Shown here piece by piece: positions 27,831 through 36,692 of a stretch of 64,000 nt of DNA. Within the stretch, counting starts at the first letter, position 1, and every line of letters starts with the position of its first letter. The notes under the pieces were generated by a model. It made no database searches. It saw only the letters and a program-made list of their open reading frames with translations, and was not told where the DNA came from. The stretch covers positions 20,096 to 84,095 of the forward strand of contig PNKX01000023.1 of NCBI GenBank assembly GCA_013822725.1, given 5' to 3'. This DNA comes from Pirellula sp. Lineage in GTDB: Bacteria; Planctomycetota; Planctomycetia; Pirellulales; Lacipirellulaceae. A program made the translations under genes and the position numbers.

Positions 27831-30800
27831 TTATTCTTGCAACGCCTTCATGAAAATTCCCAACACGCCGCTCCCGCTCCAACCCGTCTTCGCTTCACTC
27901 TCTACTTCAGCCAGCGACGGCGGTTCGGGCGGGCGTCGCTCGTCGGTAAATTGTAGCAAGATCGTCTTGCCGGCCAGTTCGATCGTCGCCTGATGCTGGG
28001 CCGGGTCGGAAATCCGGGCGACGCACAACGCGCCATTGTTCGGCCCCAAATCGCTCTTTCGCATCAGGGTCCGCCCCGTGGCTTTGTCGAGGACCAACAC
28101 CGTCGACGTCGGCCGCGAGCCGCTGCTCTCCGGATTCACTTGCCCCGCAAACAGAATGAATGGCAGATCAACCGGCTGATTGAGCGGATACGCTTGCCGC
28201 TCCACCTCGGCCGGCCGATTCCAATGCATCGCCCCGTCGGCCCGATCGAACAACATGACGCTGCCCGACATCACCGGCGAGTCCAGAAGACTGAATCCTT
28301 GCACCAGCGGCCCGCGGTTCATTGTTTGCGGACCACGCGCCAGCACGAGGAAATCATCGCGTCCGACGCGCAAGTGAACTTCGTCGACCCGTTTCGCTTC
28401 CGGCGCCTGGTAATCGACCAGCGTCGCGCCGTCCTCGGCGTCGATAATCACGACATGCCCCGTCGAGTCGGCGACGGCCACATAGCGACCCAGTTCAATG
28501 TCAACAGCCGCCCCCGAGTCGAACGACTGCTTCCAATGCGTTTCGCCGGTCCAGGCGTCGAGCGAGGACAATTCCGCCTGCGAGCCGGCCACCTTCCAAG
28601 TGATCAGATTCCGCCCCGCGGCGACGAGTTGCTCGCGGAAGGGAGGCACGGCGCGCTCCCCGAGGAATCGCCCGTCGATAGTGCTGTAGACCAGCGCCTT
28701 CTCCTGGCCCGGTTCCAACGCAAACACCAACTCTTCATCGCCATACAACTCGCACCCCGGCGGCACGTCGCTGCGCGACCAGCGAACTTCACCAGACGTC
28801 GGATCAAGGCAGAGCAGTCGCCGCTGATCCTGGAAGACGACGCCGCGGCTCGTCACGGGTCCAATCACTCCAATCCACTTTTGCTCTTCATCCGTAGGGC
28901 GAGAGGCTCGATACGTCCCAGGACGGGCCGCCGCCCCGCCCGACATGTCAGCCGAGTAGGCCTGATCGTAACTCAGGTTCGTGACGAGATTGGCCCGCCA
29001 GAGAACGCTCGGCGCCAAGGCGTCGGTAGACGACAACGTGTTGAGTGCGACCACCTGCCTTCCCAGAGAAACCACGAGCAAATTGCCGCGCGACGCGCCG
29101 TAAACGCTGCCCGCTTGACGGTAGATGACATGATTTTCCGACTCAGCGTTCGCCCGGAAAAATTCTCGCCCGTAGTTGTCGGTGAGCGCGACCTCGCCGC
29201 CCCGCACGGCTAGTTGAGCGTTCGACAGGCCCAGGACCGAGTCGGTCCGCTCCATGCGAATCGGCAACATCTGCATCCGCGTCCGGGCTCCCATCGACGG
29301 CGTCGTCGGCAGCATGCCGCTCTTCACGCGACCGCTGGGCCAGCTGGCTGGATCTGCGCCGCTCGCTTCTTTCCAACGCGAGACGAGGGCCTGGCCGGTC
29401 AAATCGTCGAAGAGAATCTCGTCAGCCAACGGTCCGACCAGCTCCGCATCGTATTCGTGTGCCAATGCGTGGAGCCCCGCCTCGTGCAGCTGCGAAGCAA
29501 TCCGCCCCACCGCTTCGCGATGGATCGCCGGGTCGGCCGATTTCTCCAGATCAAGCAACAGCTGCTGAGCTTCCAGCGACTGCCCCGCCAGCGCAAGTTC
29601 GCGAGCGTGTCGCAAGCGGAGCGATTCCGTCGGCGGCAACGTGCCGAAGAACGCCAGGAAGCGATCCAGACTCTCGCCGCGCGGCTCCGGCCCCAGTTTC
29701 GCAATCTCCCCTTCGATCAGTCCCAGCAGCGTTTTTCGCTCCTCTTCGGTCGAATCACGCCAAATCGCCGCCAGCTGCGACTCGACCCACCGCGAAATCG
29801 CCGTTTGATGATCGCGACCGATCGTCAGCATTTCTTCGGGATCGCCTGCCAGGTTGTACAACTTCAGGCACGATTCGGCCGACGCCAGTCGATGGCCCGC
29901 CTGCAGCATCCCCTGCGCCTCGATCCGCAAGATCAGCATCTGCCGGGCCATGCCGCCGTCCTGCAATTCTTTTAGCAGCGGCAGTTTCGCGCCATGCGCA
30001 GCGAAGTCACCGTCGAGAGCCGCGGCCAGACACTCCGCCAGCACGTCGCGAGTCTCGACATCATCAGGCGCCGCCCGATAGGCCCGCTCCAACAGCGAGA
30101 TCGCATCGCTCAGGCGTTCTTCGTTGTACGCCACTTCGCCGAGCGTTCGCAGCGCTTCGACGTTGTTCGGCTCCGACTCAAGTTGCAGCTCCGAACGTTT
30201 CCGCAGGACGTCGATTTGATCGTAGCAATCGAGGTATTCGCCATTTTGCGAGATCACCGAGCCGCGGTGGCAAATCAGGTTCCCCAGCGGCGCCCCGTCG
30301 CGCGGCGACGTCCGCGCCACGACGCGGCCCTCGGCCATATCGATGGCGATGACCTCTGAAGATGTGAGCGGCAGAAAATACCTACCGCCGCTGGCGAACC
30401 CCGTCCCAGCCGGCAAGACTCCGCTTGCCAGACCCAGCGTTTCCTTCTTCCACGCCGGCTTGCCGTCGTCCAAGTTGACTGACTTCACTTTGCGATTGCC
30501 CACCAACAGCACGCGGCCATCTTCAATGCACGCCAGTCGCGTCATGTCGTCGCGTTTGACTTTCCAAAGCAACTTGCCGGTTTGGAGTTCGACGCAATGC
30601 AGGAATTCTGACTCGGGGGGCGTCAGCACGACCTTACCGTCGGCAATGGACACGGCGTTCTCGGTCCAGCGGCGCCCGATGCCGGCTGTTCCCAGGTCTT
30701 CGCGGCCACGGTTGAAGTTATCGGCCAAAGAAATCGCGTCGAAGCGATACGCCCACGCGAATGAGCGCTTCGCCAAATCAACCCCCATGACCACGCCAGC

Positions 30801-32450
30801 CCCGGTGGGGCAAACGATGATCCCCCCTTCATACGACGGCGCCATCGACTGCAGCCGTCGCCGCAGGTCGAGTTGCACGCTTGATTCCAGGCTCGCCAAC
30901 TGCTGCCGCCACTCGACCGAACCATCTTCGCGATTGAGCGCGATCAGATAGACCGCGCTCTTCGACTCGCCCAGCACGTAAAGAGATTGACCGACCGACA
31001 ACGGCGCCCCTAGGAAGAACATTCCCGCGAGATCGCCCTCGGCATGCTCGCCGTTGATCTCCCAGACCAGCTTCCCCTGCGTGGCCAGCTCATACGCCGT
31101 CAGCTTGTTGGTAGCGCCCCGCTCCGGCAGATCGCCCCCCATAAATGGCGCCAATTCGTATTGCTGCGACATCGGCATCGTCAGGTTATTCACCATGTAG
31201 ACGCGCTCGCCGTCGCTGCTCACGACTCCATAGAGGTAGTCCTCCCACAGCCGCCGCGCGAACGCCCGCACCGGTTCCGGATTCGCCGCCTGATCCTCGC
31301 CGTTCGCCGCCGACTGCACGAGCATTTCCAACACTTCCTCGCGCTGCGGTTCGCTGCGCCAGATCCGTTTGCCCGTGCGAAAATCAACCGCTAACAACCC
31401 CTGCGGCGTGCGCGTGAGAATGTAGTCTCCCGCGGCAATGACATTGCTGGCGACTGGCGCCGCCTGTTCGGTCCGCACCAGGTTGTCGATCAAATTCTCG
31501 AACAACGTCTCCAGCTTCGGCGGCCCCAGCAGCGGCACTTCCCACCGCACCCGCAAGTGCGGCAAGCCGCCGCTCACATTGCCGTTACGCGCTGCATTGC
31601 CGCGATAGGTCAGCCATTGCCGTTCTTGCTGGGCGACGAGGCCGGTCGGCTCGCCAACCACCTCTCGCAGCCACTTGATCGACTCTGGTTGCGACTCAAG
31701 CTTCCGCGTGCGCCCGGCGATTTCGATCGACTGCCCGCTCTGCGCCAGGAGTGCTTCGAGAATCTCGCGTGCCTTCTCCTCTTCCCCAGCCGCCATCCAA
31801 CTGGAGGCGGCGCGAATCGAGAGCGCCGGTTCAAACCGGCGCGCCGCTTCCGGTGCGTCGAGAAGTTGTTCGTAAGCGAGCGCCGCCGAGAAATGGCGAC
31901 CGGCGTCGGCTTCGTCCATCGCCAGCAGCAGCGCCGCTTCGTACCCGGCCGGCGTGAAGAAATAACGGTGGGCCACCGTGGCGAGCGACTTGGCGTCGCC
32001 TTGCTCGATGGCGGCTTCCAACAATCGCTGCGCCGTGGCGCCGTAGGAAGTTTCGTACGACTGACGGCCTTCGTTGGGTAAATCGCGAATCAACTGCCGC
32101 GCCGTCTGCTTTCGGCCCGCCAAACCTCCTGCGTCGCCATCCTCAACGAAGCCGTCTTCATCCATTCCCAGGACTTCGTCGAGAAAGCGGATCGCCTGCG
32201 AGAATTCTCCCGCCGCAATGCTGGCCTTGGCCCGCTGCATGCCGCGATTGATCGCACGATCCATGGGGGGTTGGACGCCGGTCGCTTGTTGGGCCGCATC
32301 GTCGCCCGCGACCGCCACCCGCAACGCCGCATTCTGCCCCGCCGCGGGATTCAACCAGGTAAAGAAGTGGAGGCCCCACGCCACGGCGGTGCATAGCCCA
32401 GCGTTCCGTCCGATCCTCCAGCTCGACATGGCGATCTCCCTATTGCTCAT
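27831..32450 (-). CDS. Giant secreted PQQ/beta-propeller and TPR protein
   Basis: 1539 residues with an N-terminal signal (about 10-38). Propeller-type blades recur: LLAVDFRTGKRIWRSEP, LQTGKLLWKV, LDDGKPAWKK and PTSGEVRWSR, matching PQQ-like/BamB repeats, in two clusters (about 290-760 and 1070-1490). Between them lies a helical TPR region, including EALRTLGEVAYNEERLSDA (about 800). No quinoprotein catalytic residues can be assigned, so it is more likely a binding scaffold than a dehydrogenase. It is the first gene of the minus-strand run that ends at 8020. A shorter start at MSSW (residue 8) is also possible. Confidence 0.75.
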   Translation of the reverse strand: MSNREIAMSSWRIGRNAGLCTAVAWGLHFFTWLNPAAGQNAALRVAVAGDDAAQQATGVQPPMDRAINRGMQRAKASIAAGEFSQAIRFLDEVLGMDEDGFVEDGDAGGLAGRKQTARQLIRDLPNEGRQSYETSYGATAQRLLEAAIEQGDAKSLATVAHRYFFTPAGYEAALLLAMDEADAGRHFSAALAYEQLLDAPEAARRFEPALSIRAASSWMAAGEEEKAREILEALLAQSGQSIEIAGRTRKLESQPESIKWLREVVGEPTGLVAQQERQWLTYRGNAARNGNVSGGLPHLRVRWEVPLLGPPKLETLFENLIDNLVRTEQAAPVASNVIAAGDYILTRTPQGLLAVDFRTGKRIWRSEPQREEVLEMLVQSAANGEDQAANPEPVRAFARRLWEDYLYGVVSSDGERVYMVNNLTMPMSQQYELAPFMGGDLPERGATNKLTAYELATQGKLVWEINGEHAEGDLAGMFFLGAPLSVGQSLYVLGESKSAVYLIALNREDGSVEWRQQLASLESSVQLDLRRRLQSMAPSYEGGIIVCPTGAGVVMGVDLAKRSFAWAYRFDAISLADNFNRGREDLGTAGIGRRWTENAVSIADGKVVLTPPESEFLHCVELQTGKLLWKVKRDDMTRLACIEDGRVLLVGNRKVKSVNLDDGKPAWKKETLGLASGVLPAGTGFASGGRYFLPLTSSEVIAIDMAEGRVVARTSPRDGAPLGNLICHRGSVISQNGEYLDCYDQIDVLRKRSELQLESEPNNVEALRTLGEVAYNEERLSDAISLLERAYRAAPDDVETRDVLAECLAAALDGDFAAHGAKLPLLKELQDGGMARQMLILRIEAQGMLQAGHRLASAESCLKLYNLAGDPEEMLTIGRDHQTAISRWVESQLAAIWRDSTEEERKTLLGLIEGEIAKLGPEPRGESLDRFLAFFGTLPPTESLRLRHARELALAGQSLEAQQLLLDLEKSADPAIHREAVGRIASQLHEAGLHALAHEYDAELVGPLADEILFDDLTGQALVSRWKEASGADPASWPSGRVKSGMLPTTPSMGARTRMQMLPIRMERTDSVLGLSNAQLAVRGGEVALTDNYGREFFRANAESENHVIYRQAGSVYGASRGNLLVVSLGRQVVALNTLSSTDALAPSVLWRANLVTNLSYDQAYSADMSGGAAARPGTYRASRPTDEEQKWIGVIGPVTSRGVVFQDQRRLLCLDPTSGEVRWSRSDVPPGCELYGDEELVFALEPGQEKALVYSTIDGRFLGERAVPPFREQLVAAGRNLITWKVAGSQAELSSLDAWTGETHWKQSFDSGAAVDIELGRYVAVADSTGHVVIIDAEDGATLVDYQAPEAKRVDEVHLRVGRDDFLVLARGPQTMNRGPLVQGFSLLDSPVMSGSVMLFDRADGAMHWNRPAEVERQAYPLNQPVDLPFILFAGQVNPESSGSRPTSTVLVLDKATGRTLMRKSDLGPNNGALCVARISDPAQHQATIELAGKTILLQFTDERRPPEPPSLAEVESEAKTGWSGSGVLGIFMKALQE

Positions 32451-32493
32451 TCGCCGCCCTTGCTGTCAGCAAGCGGGGGCATCCCAACCCCTC

Positions 32494-32521
32494 AAGCGAG
32501 CCGGGGCGTCCTCGCCCCCGG
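32494..32521. repeat. Hairpin repeat, AGCGAGCCGGGGCGTC family
   Basis: AAGCGAGCCGGGGCGTCCTC followed by GCCCCCGG. A near-identical copy lies inverted at 48600-48628, upstream of sufC. Confidence 0.8.
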
Positions 32522-32845
32522 TTCCCAACGCGTCGCGACGCTGCCTAACACCTTGCCCGTCTTAAGTTTACACCGGGTGACGATTATGGCAATTGAACGA
32601 TTTTTGCCGTCCCGATCGCGATTCCCCTGCCATCGGGGGGCGACGGCGGTCGGAAACCGAAAATTCCGCATTTTCGGCCCTCTGCAGGGGGTCCGCCGAA
32701 CTTTAGCCCCTGTTTTCTAGGCCGTTTTAGTCGGAAAGTTGGGAAAACCACGGCATTTCTAGGGTTTTTGCCGACTTTCGGCTTGTAATTTGGCCGCCAG
32801 AGCCCTTAAATCAGCACGTTGCGTGCTAGATTCCTAGTACGTCAC

Positions 32846-32863
32846 GGCTCGGGGCCCCGAGCC
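32846..32863. promoter_or_regulatory. Perfect 18-base palindrome upstream of the HU-like gene
   Basis: GGCTCGGGGCCCCGAGCC, 58 bases before the HU-like ATG. It has no loop, so it suits a dimeric DNA-binding protein as operator, or forms a leader hairpin if transcription starts upstream. Autoregulation by the HU-like protein is a guess. Confidence 0.5.
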
Positions 32864-32921
32864 AATCCGAACAAGTGTCGTCCCACCCCAACTCATACCG
32901 TACTAAGGAAGGTTCCCCAAA

Positions 32922-33248
32922 ATGGCGAAAGCCCCTGCCAAGAAGCCGCCCACCAAGACTGAAATCTTCGCGAGCATTTCCGAAGCGACCGGCGTCGCGA
33001 AGAAGGACGTCTCGGCCATCTTCGATTGCCTAGGCGACGAAATCGCGAAGGCCCTCAGCAAGAAGGGCGCGCAAGCGTTCACGATCCCCGGTCTTTGCAA
33101 GATCGTGGTCCAGCACAAGCCGGCCCAACCGGCCAAGAAGAACGTCCCGAACCCCTTCAAGCCAGGCGAGATGATGGACGTCGCTGCCAAGCCAGCGAAG
33201 AACATCGTCAAGGTCCGCGCCTTGAAGAAGCTGAAGGACATGGCCTAG
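32922..33248 (+). CDS. HU-family DNA-binding protein
   Basis: 108 residues, preceded by the strong ribosome site AAGGAAGG. A Lys/Pro/Ala-rich leader is followed by the HU helical part (KTEIFASISEATGVAKKDVSA), the first strand turn GAQAFTIPGLCKIV and a DNA-binding arm containing NPFKPGEMMDV, ending with KVRALKKLKD. The arm is slightly longer and richer in Pro/Lys than in E. coli HU, as in other planctomycetes. It should bind and bend DNA in the nucleoid as a dimer. It is a single gene closed by a clear terminator. Confidence 0.92.
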   Translation: MAKAPAKKPPTKTEIFASISEATGVAKKDVSAIFDCLGDEIAKALSKKGAQAFTIPGLCKIVVQHKPAQPAKKNVPNPFKPGEMMDVAAKPAKNIVKVRALKKLKDMA

Positions 33249-33284
33249 TCGCTGCTGCGACCCAGGCTCATCGAGCAACATCGA

Positions 33285-33321
33285 CCGCCGAGCGCGCTAC
33301 CAGCCGCTCGGCGGTTTTTTT
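33285..33321 (+). terminator. Rho-independent terminator of the HU-like gene
   Basis: GC-rich stem CCGCCGAGCG / CGCTCGGCGG followed by seven T, 36 bases after the stop codon. This is the clearest intrinsic terminator in the window. Confidence 0.9.
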
Positions 33322-33333
33322 ATGCGCTGACAG

Positions 33334-33367
33334 TAGCCGCCGGTCAACGGCCGGCCGGAGCGGCATG
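33334..33367. repeat. REP-like unit of the GGTCAACGRCC family
   Basis: TAGCCGCCGGTCAACGGCCG then GCCGGAGCGGC. A second copy lies at 35700-35731 with GCGGGTCAACGACCCGCCGG. The GGTC-AAC-GRCC core is a short hairpin with a three-base loop. Confidence 0.8.
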
Positions 33368-33394
33368 AAAAAACCAACTACGAAGGGAACCGAC

Positions 33395-33528
33395 GAATAG
33401 GACACGGATTTTCGCGGATTCGACGGATAGACGCGGATCAAGAAGCAACGCGGCGCTTCGAACGATCACTGGCCCCTGATCAATCCGCGAAAATCCGTTC
33501 AATCAGCGTAAATCCGCGTCCCATTCTT
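33395..33528. repeat. Long imperfect inverted repeat, GAATAGGACRCGGAT family
   Basis: Left arm begins GAATAGGACACGGATTTTCG and right arm ends AATCCGCGTCCCATTC; the arms pair over about 45 bases built from the motif CGCGGATT. The same family, with the same tips, is at 61188-61332. It lies between the HU-like terminator and the convergent MgtC gene. Confidence 0.85.
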
Positions 33529-33556
33529 CAGCGCCGTCATCGGCTGAATTCGCCCC

Positions 33557-34081
33557 CTACCCTTCATCTCGTTTACGCGGTCCATTCGCTCGATCATGCC
33601 CATGCCCATTCGAGTGCAACGCGCCGCACCAGCGCTGCATCGCCGCCAATACGAGCAGTGCGAGAATCGTACTCAGAATCGCCGTTGATGCGTGCCCCAG
33701 CCCGACCGCCACGCCGATCGCCGCCGTCATCCAAATGCTCGCCGCCGTGGTGAGTCCATGGATCTCCTCTCCTGGCTTCCCCTTCACGATCGCCCCGGCG
33801 CCGAGAAAACCGATGCCTGCCACCAAGCCCTGAATAATGCGCGACGACTCGGCGTCGCCCCCGCCGGCAAGATTCACCGCCATCAGGAACATCGCCGCCC
33901 CGATCGCCACAAGCATGTGCGTCCGCATGCCCGCCGCCTTGCCGGCGCTTTCGCGTTCGAACCCTAATGCCCCGCCCAGAACAGCCGCCAGGAGCAGCCG
34001 AAACGTCACCGTTGCGGCTTGCCCTGCGTCTCCCAAGTCGCTGAACTCGGCCGCCAGCGCATCGATGATTTCCTGCATCAC
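33557..34081 (-). CDS. MgtC/SapB-family membrane protein
   Basis: 174 residues with four or five hydrophobic helices. Conserved family segments are present: LGGALGFERESAGKAAGMRTHMLVA and QGLVAGIGFLGAGAIV, then GLTTAASIWMTAAIGVAVGLG. The soluble C-terminal ACT-like domain of full-length MgtC is missing; only a short His/Arg-rich tail follows, as in the short SapB class. Relatives are linked to growth at low magnesium, but the transport role is disputed. It stands alone between repeat-rich spacers. Confidence 0.9.
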   Translation of the reverse strand: MMQEIIDALAAEFSDLGDAGQAATVTFRLLLAAVLGGALGFERESAGKAAGMRTHMLVAIGAAMFLMAVNLAGGGDAESSRIIQGLVAGIGFLGAGAIVKGKPGEEIHGLTTAASIWMTAAIGVAVGLGHASTAILSTILALLVLAAMQRWCGALHSNGHGHDRANGPRKRDEG

Positions 34082-34333
34082 GGCTTCATCGTCCTCAAGT
34101 TGTGATCAATCCTGTCATGGATGCAGGCCAAGCAGGCCAGCAATTGTCACCTGCCGCATCCATGTTTAATTCGCCTCATAGCCCGCTTCACGGCACGTCG
34201 CAGCATCGACCTCACGCCTGCTTGAGTCAACCCGCTCGCCTCCCGTATACTCGTGGCCTGTGGGAGTGGACCATTTAGCCATGCCGGGCAGCTTGGGGCG
34301 GGTTTGCCGGCGTCGTGAGGGGAGAGAATCGCT

Positions 34334-34732
34334 GTGGCCAAGAAGCAACCGTCGACCGACAAGAAAGCCAAGCCCGCCGCCAAAAGCGCCGCGAAGCCAG
34401 TAAAAAAAGCGGCTCCCAAAACCGCACCCGAACTAGCCAAGTCCCTCTTTAACGAACCCGCCGAAGAGCCGAAGCCGGCCAAAGCCGCTCCGAAGAAGTC
34501 CGCCGCGCCGGCCGTTCCCGCCCGCCCGCTGACTGTTGAAGAGATCGGCCTCGCCGCCGGCGAAGTCTGGGGCGCCCTCTCCACCGGCAACGGCGGCGTT
34601 TCGCTCGCCGCGCTGAAGAAGTCAGTCGAGGCCCCTGCCGATCTCGTGTTGCTCGCCCTCGGTTGGCTCGCCCGCGAAGACAAGGTCGAGATCGACGCCA
34701 GCGCCAAGGCACCGACGATCTCGCTGAAGTAG
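34334..34732 (+). CDS. Winged-helix DNA-binding protein (DUF2582-like) with basic N-terminal tail
   Basis: 132 residues, GTG start 8 bases after GGAGAG. The first 65 residues are Lys/Ala/Pro-rich, like a histone H1 tail. The C-terminal 65 residues match the DUF2582 winged helix: IGLAAGEVWGALSTG, then ALGWLAREDKVEID. Basic tail plus winged helix suggests a nucleoid or chromatin-associated protein (inference). It is single and has no obvious operon partner. A 250-base spacer upstream divides it from the divergent mgtC; I see no gene there. Confidence 0.75.
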   Translation: MAKKQPSTDKKAKPAAKSAAKPVKKAAPKTAPELAKSLFNEPAEEPKPAKAAPKKSAAPAVPARPLTVEEIGLAAGEVWGALSTGNGGVSLAALKKSVEAPADLVLLALGWLAREDKVEIDASAKAPTISLK

Positions 34733-34791
34733 CCGCGACGCAACGCCCGCCCGTCGCCCCGCCAACTCGCCCGCCACCACGCCAAGCCCAT

Positions 34792-34830
34792 ATAGCCCCG
34801 CCGCTCGCGGCGGGATCCGCGGCTAAATGG
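34792..34830. repeat. Palindromic repeat of the TAGCCCCGCC family, second copy
   Basis: ATAGCCCCGCCGCTCGCGGC, then GGGATCCGCGGCTAAATGG. It shares ends with 3531-3585 and lies between two convergent genes. Confidence 0.75.
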
Positions 34831-34867
34831 CCGCAATGGCCCAGCCTCCGCCCCGCGCCGCTCCTAC

Positions 34868-35638
34868 CTACCCCATCGCCGCCAGCATCCCGTCCCACAG
34901 CGCCACCCGCGCCCGCAGGGCCTCCATCGCCCCCGCTTCCGCCTGCCGCCACCGCTCCGGCTCAGCGCCGCATAGCGATCGCACCAACCGCGCCGCCATT
35001 GGGCCGTGAACGTCGCCGTCGAGTTGGATGTGCCGGTTTAAATAGTACTGAAATCGCCCGAATCCGCCGGCAGTCGCATTCGCTTGAGCGACAATTTTCT
35101 CAAAGACGCTCGGCAGCAGATCTTCGCGACCAAACGTGAACGCCGCCGCCAAACGGCAGAGGCTCCCCTGCTCGATTGTGTGAAACGTCTCTTCGACGAA
35201 TTGAGCCGCTGCCGCCGGGACCTTCGCTTCGTCGAGCGCCGTCTCCAGCCCCGCTCCTTCGTCGATGCGCGCCACGAACGTTTCGATCGAGTCCGTCTTC
35301 GCGCCCGCATCCTTCATCGCGCGAAGGTACAGCTCGTAGTGGCTGGCAAACCCGCCTTCGCCATCTTCGTCGCTCTCCTCGGCCAGCACGATCTCATTGA
35401 CCAGCCTTGCAGCGGCGCGGTCGCGCGCCGGCCGCCAAGGAATCTCGACGCACGTCAGCTGCTTCTGCAATCCCTTCAGCAGCGACATGAAATCCCATAC
35501 CGCATAGACATGGTGCTCCATGAAGGTTCGCAGCGCCGCCGCCCCGTCGATCCGCCGATAGAGCGGATGCTCCAGCAAAGTCGCCCGCAGCGGCACCAAG
35601 CGTAGTTGAAGTTCCTGTAGCGGATCAGCGGCAGACAT
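34868..35638 (-). CDS. DUF3050 protein (heme-oxygenase-like fold)
   Basis: I start at the ATG at 35638, which gives MSAADPLQELQLRLVP; a longer in-frame ATG at 35680 adds 14 residues that do not resemble the family. The 256-residue protein is all-helical, with the conserved DUF3050 segment FMEHHVYAVWDFMSLLKGL followed by ARLVNEIVLAEESDED and a His in FVEETFHTIEQG. His and Glu positions in such folds often hold a di-iron or heme site, so an iron-dependent oxidase is possible but unproven. Confidence 0.75.
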   Translation of the reverse strand: MSAADPLQELQLRLVPLRATLLEHPLYRRIDGAAALRTFMEHHVYAVWDFMSLLKGLQKQLTCVEIPWRPARDRAAARLVNEIVLAEESDEDGEGGFASHYELYLRAMKDAGAKTDSIETFVARIDEGAGLETALDEAKVPAAAAQFVEETFHTIEQGSLCRLAAAFTFGREDLLPSVFEKIVAQANATAGGFGRFQYYLNRHIQLDGDVHGPMAARLVRSLCGAEPERWRQAEAGAMEALRARVALWDGMLAAMG

Positions 35639-35699
35639 GAGGCGTCCAAGCGTGAGAGACGGCGAAAATTCAATCCCCAAAGAATACCACCAACCCCCA

Positions 35700-35731
35700 G
35701 CCGCGGGTCAACGACCCGCCGGAGCGGGACA
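35700..35731. repeat. REP-like unit of the GGTCAACGRCC family, second copy
   Basis: AGCCGCGGGTCAACGACCCG then CCGGAGCGGGAC. It pairs through GCGGGTC / GACCCGC around AAC. The sister copy is at 33334. Confidence 0.85.
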
Positions 35732-35738
35732 AGGAATT

Positions 35739-35909
35739 TAACCACCAAGTCACTAAGGCACTAAGAAGCCACGAAGGAAGTAAGAAAACGGTGAACGGCC
35801 CTATCAGCGCCAATCAGCGTCCATTAACGGTGCAAAAATTCCCCTCCCCCCTCCCCCCTCCCCCCTTCTTCCTTGGTGCGTCTTCGTGCCTTCGCGTCTT
35901 GGTGGTTAG
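35739..35909. repeat. Inverted repeat with ACCACCAAG ends
   Basis: Begins AACCACCAAGTCACTAAGGC and ends TCGCGTCTTGGTGGTT; the tips pair exactly over nine bases. A C-rich simple-sequence run (CTCCCCCCTCCCCCC) lies inside. This fills most of the gap between two divergent genes. Confidence 0.8.
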
Positions 35910-35985
35910 TTTTTTCTAACCGCAGCCGCGCTAACTCTTACAACCCGACCTCGCGGAGACGAGAGGCGAGCGAACGTCGTAAGCT

Positions 35986-36450
35986 ATGTTTTCAATGGCC
36001 GATCGCACCGCAGTCCTGCTTAATCTGCAAGTTCCCAACTCAATCCGGGACGCCCCGATGCAACCAATCTTCCGCGACCCGCTCTTCCGTCGCATCGTCG
36101 CGGCCACGGTTTTGGTCGGCACGCTCGGCAGCTTCATGGCGGGCCTCGCGCTCAGCGTCAGCCCCTGGGCCCTCCTGGTCACGGCCATCGGCGCCCTGAT
36201 CAGCCTCGCCCTCGGCTTCCTCCTCGCCGTCTCCACCCTCGCCCACCGGCAACTTGGCGCCGCGCACTTCTGGAAGGTCGCCCTCCAAAACTACTTGGTG
36301 CTGAATGCCATCAACGCCGCGCTCGTCTTCTTCATGACCGCCGATCCGACGCGACAATTCGTCTACGGTCTCGTCGGCCTGGCCATTCTGAGCCCGCTCG
36401 CCGTCGGCGCCAGTTGGTTCACCCAAGCGGCCGTGCCGAAGCCAGCGTAG
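35986..36450 (+). CDS. Small four-helix membrane protein, function unknown
   Basis: 154 residues with hydrophobic helices at about 39-58, 60-82, 101-118 and 124-145. I do not recognise the family. The start is uncertain: ATGs at 35986, 35995 and 36058 are in frame, and none has a strong ribosome site; the last gives MQPIFRDPLFRRI, a typical membrane-protein lead. It has no catalytic motif and its neighbours do not suggest a role. Confidence 0.6.
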   Translation: MFSMADRTAVLLNLQVPNSIRDAPMQPIFRDPLFRRIVAATVLVGTLGSFMAGLALSVSPWALLVTAIGALISLALGFLLAVSTLAHRQLGAAHFWKVALQNYLVLNAINAALVFFMTADPTRQFVYGLVGLAILSPLAVGASWFTQAAVPKPA

Positions 36451-36692
36451 CGCCGCCCGAGTGCCGCCCTCTGTTCGTTGCCCGCATTACTGGTCTAACC
36501 GCTCAACTTCTTGGTCTGCTGGGCCCCCAGGACTAAGCTCACGCACTGGGTACGGTTGGGTCGCAAGCGACGTGCGCGCGAATCGGTTCCTACCAACGGC
36601 TCTGATCGCTCATCGACGCCGGCATTGCCGGCGCGCCTCGTCGCCAGATCGACCAGTTCTCTTCTTACTCTTTCTTAGGCAGGAGATGCGAA

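Larger units (their letters stand above)
32451..32921. other. Divergent intergenic region upstream of the HU-like gene
   Basis: 470 bases between the first gene of the large operon (minus) and the HU-like gene (plus), so it should hold both promoters. It includes a hairpin repeat at 32494-32521 and an 18-base palindrome at 32846-32863. A candidate promoter is TTGTAA, an 18-base spacer and TAAATC near 32784-32813, but the match is loose. No ORF is convincing. Confidence 0.55.

Noticed and set aside
26785..29213. Two plus-strand ORFs of about 400 residues
   Set aside because: Both are antisense to the cyclase-like and propeller genes and have no recognisable motif.
36451..36692. A possible RNA gene in the spacer before the DUF937 gene
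   Set aside because: Short GC-rich stems can be drawn but no tRNA-like cloverleaf or known leader was found; I see only a promoter-sized spacer.
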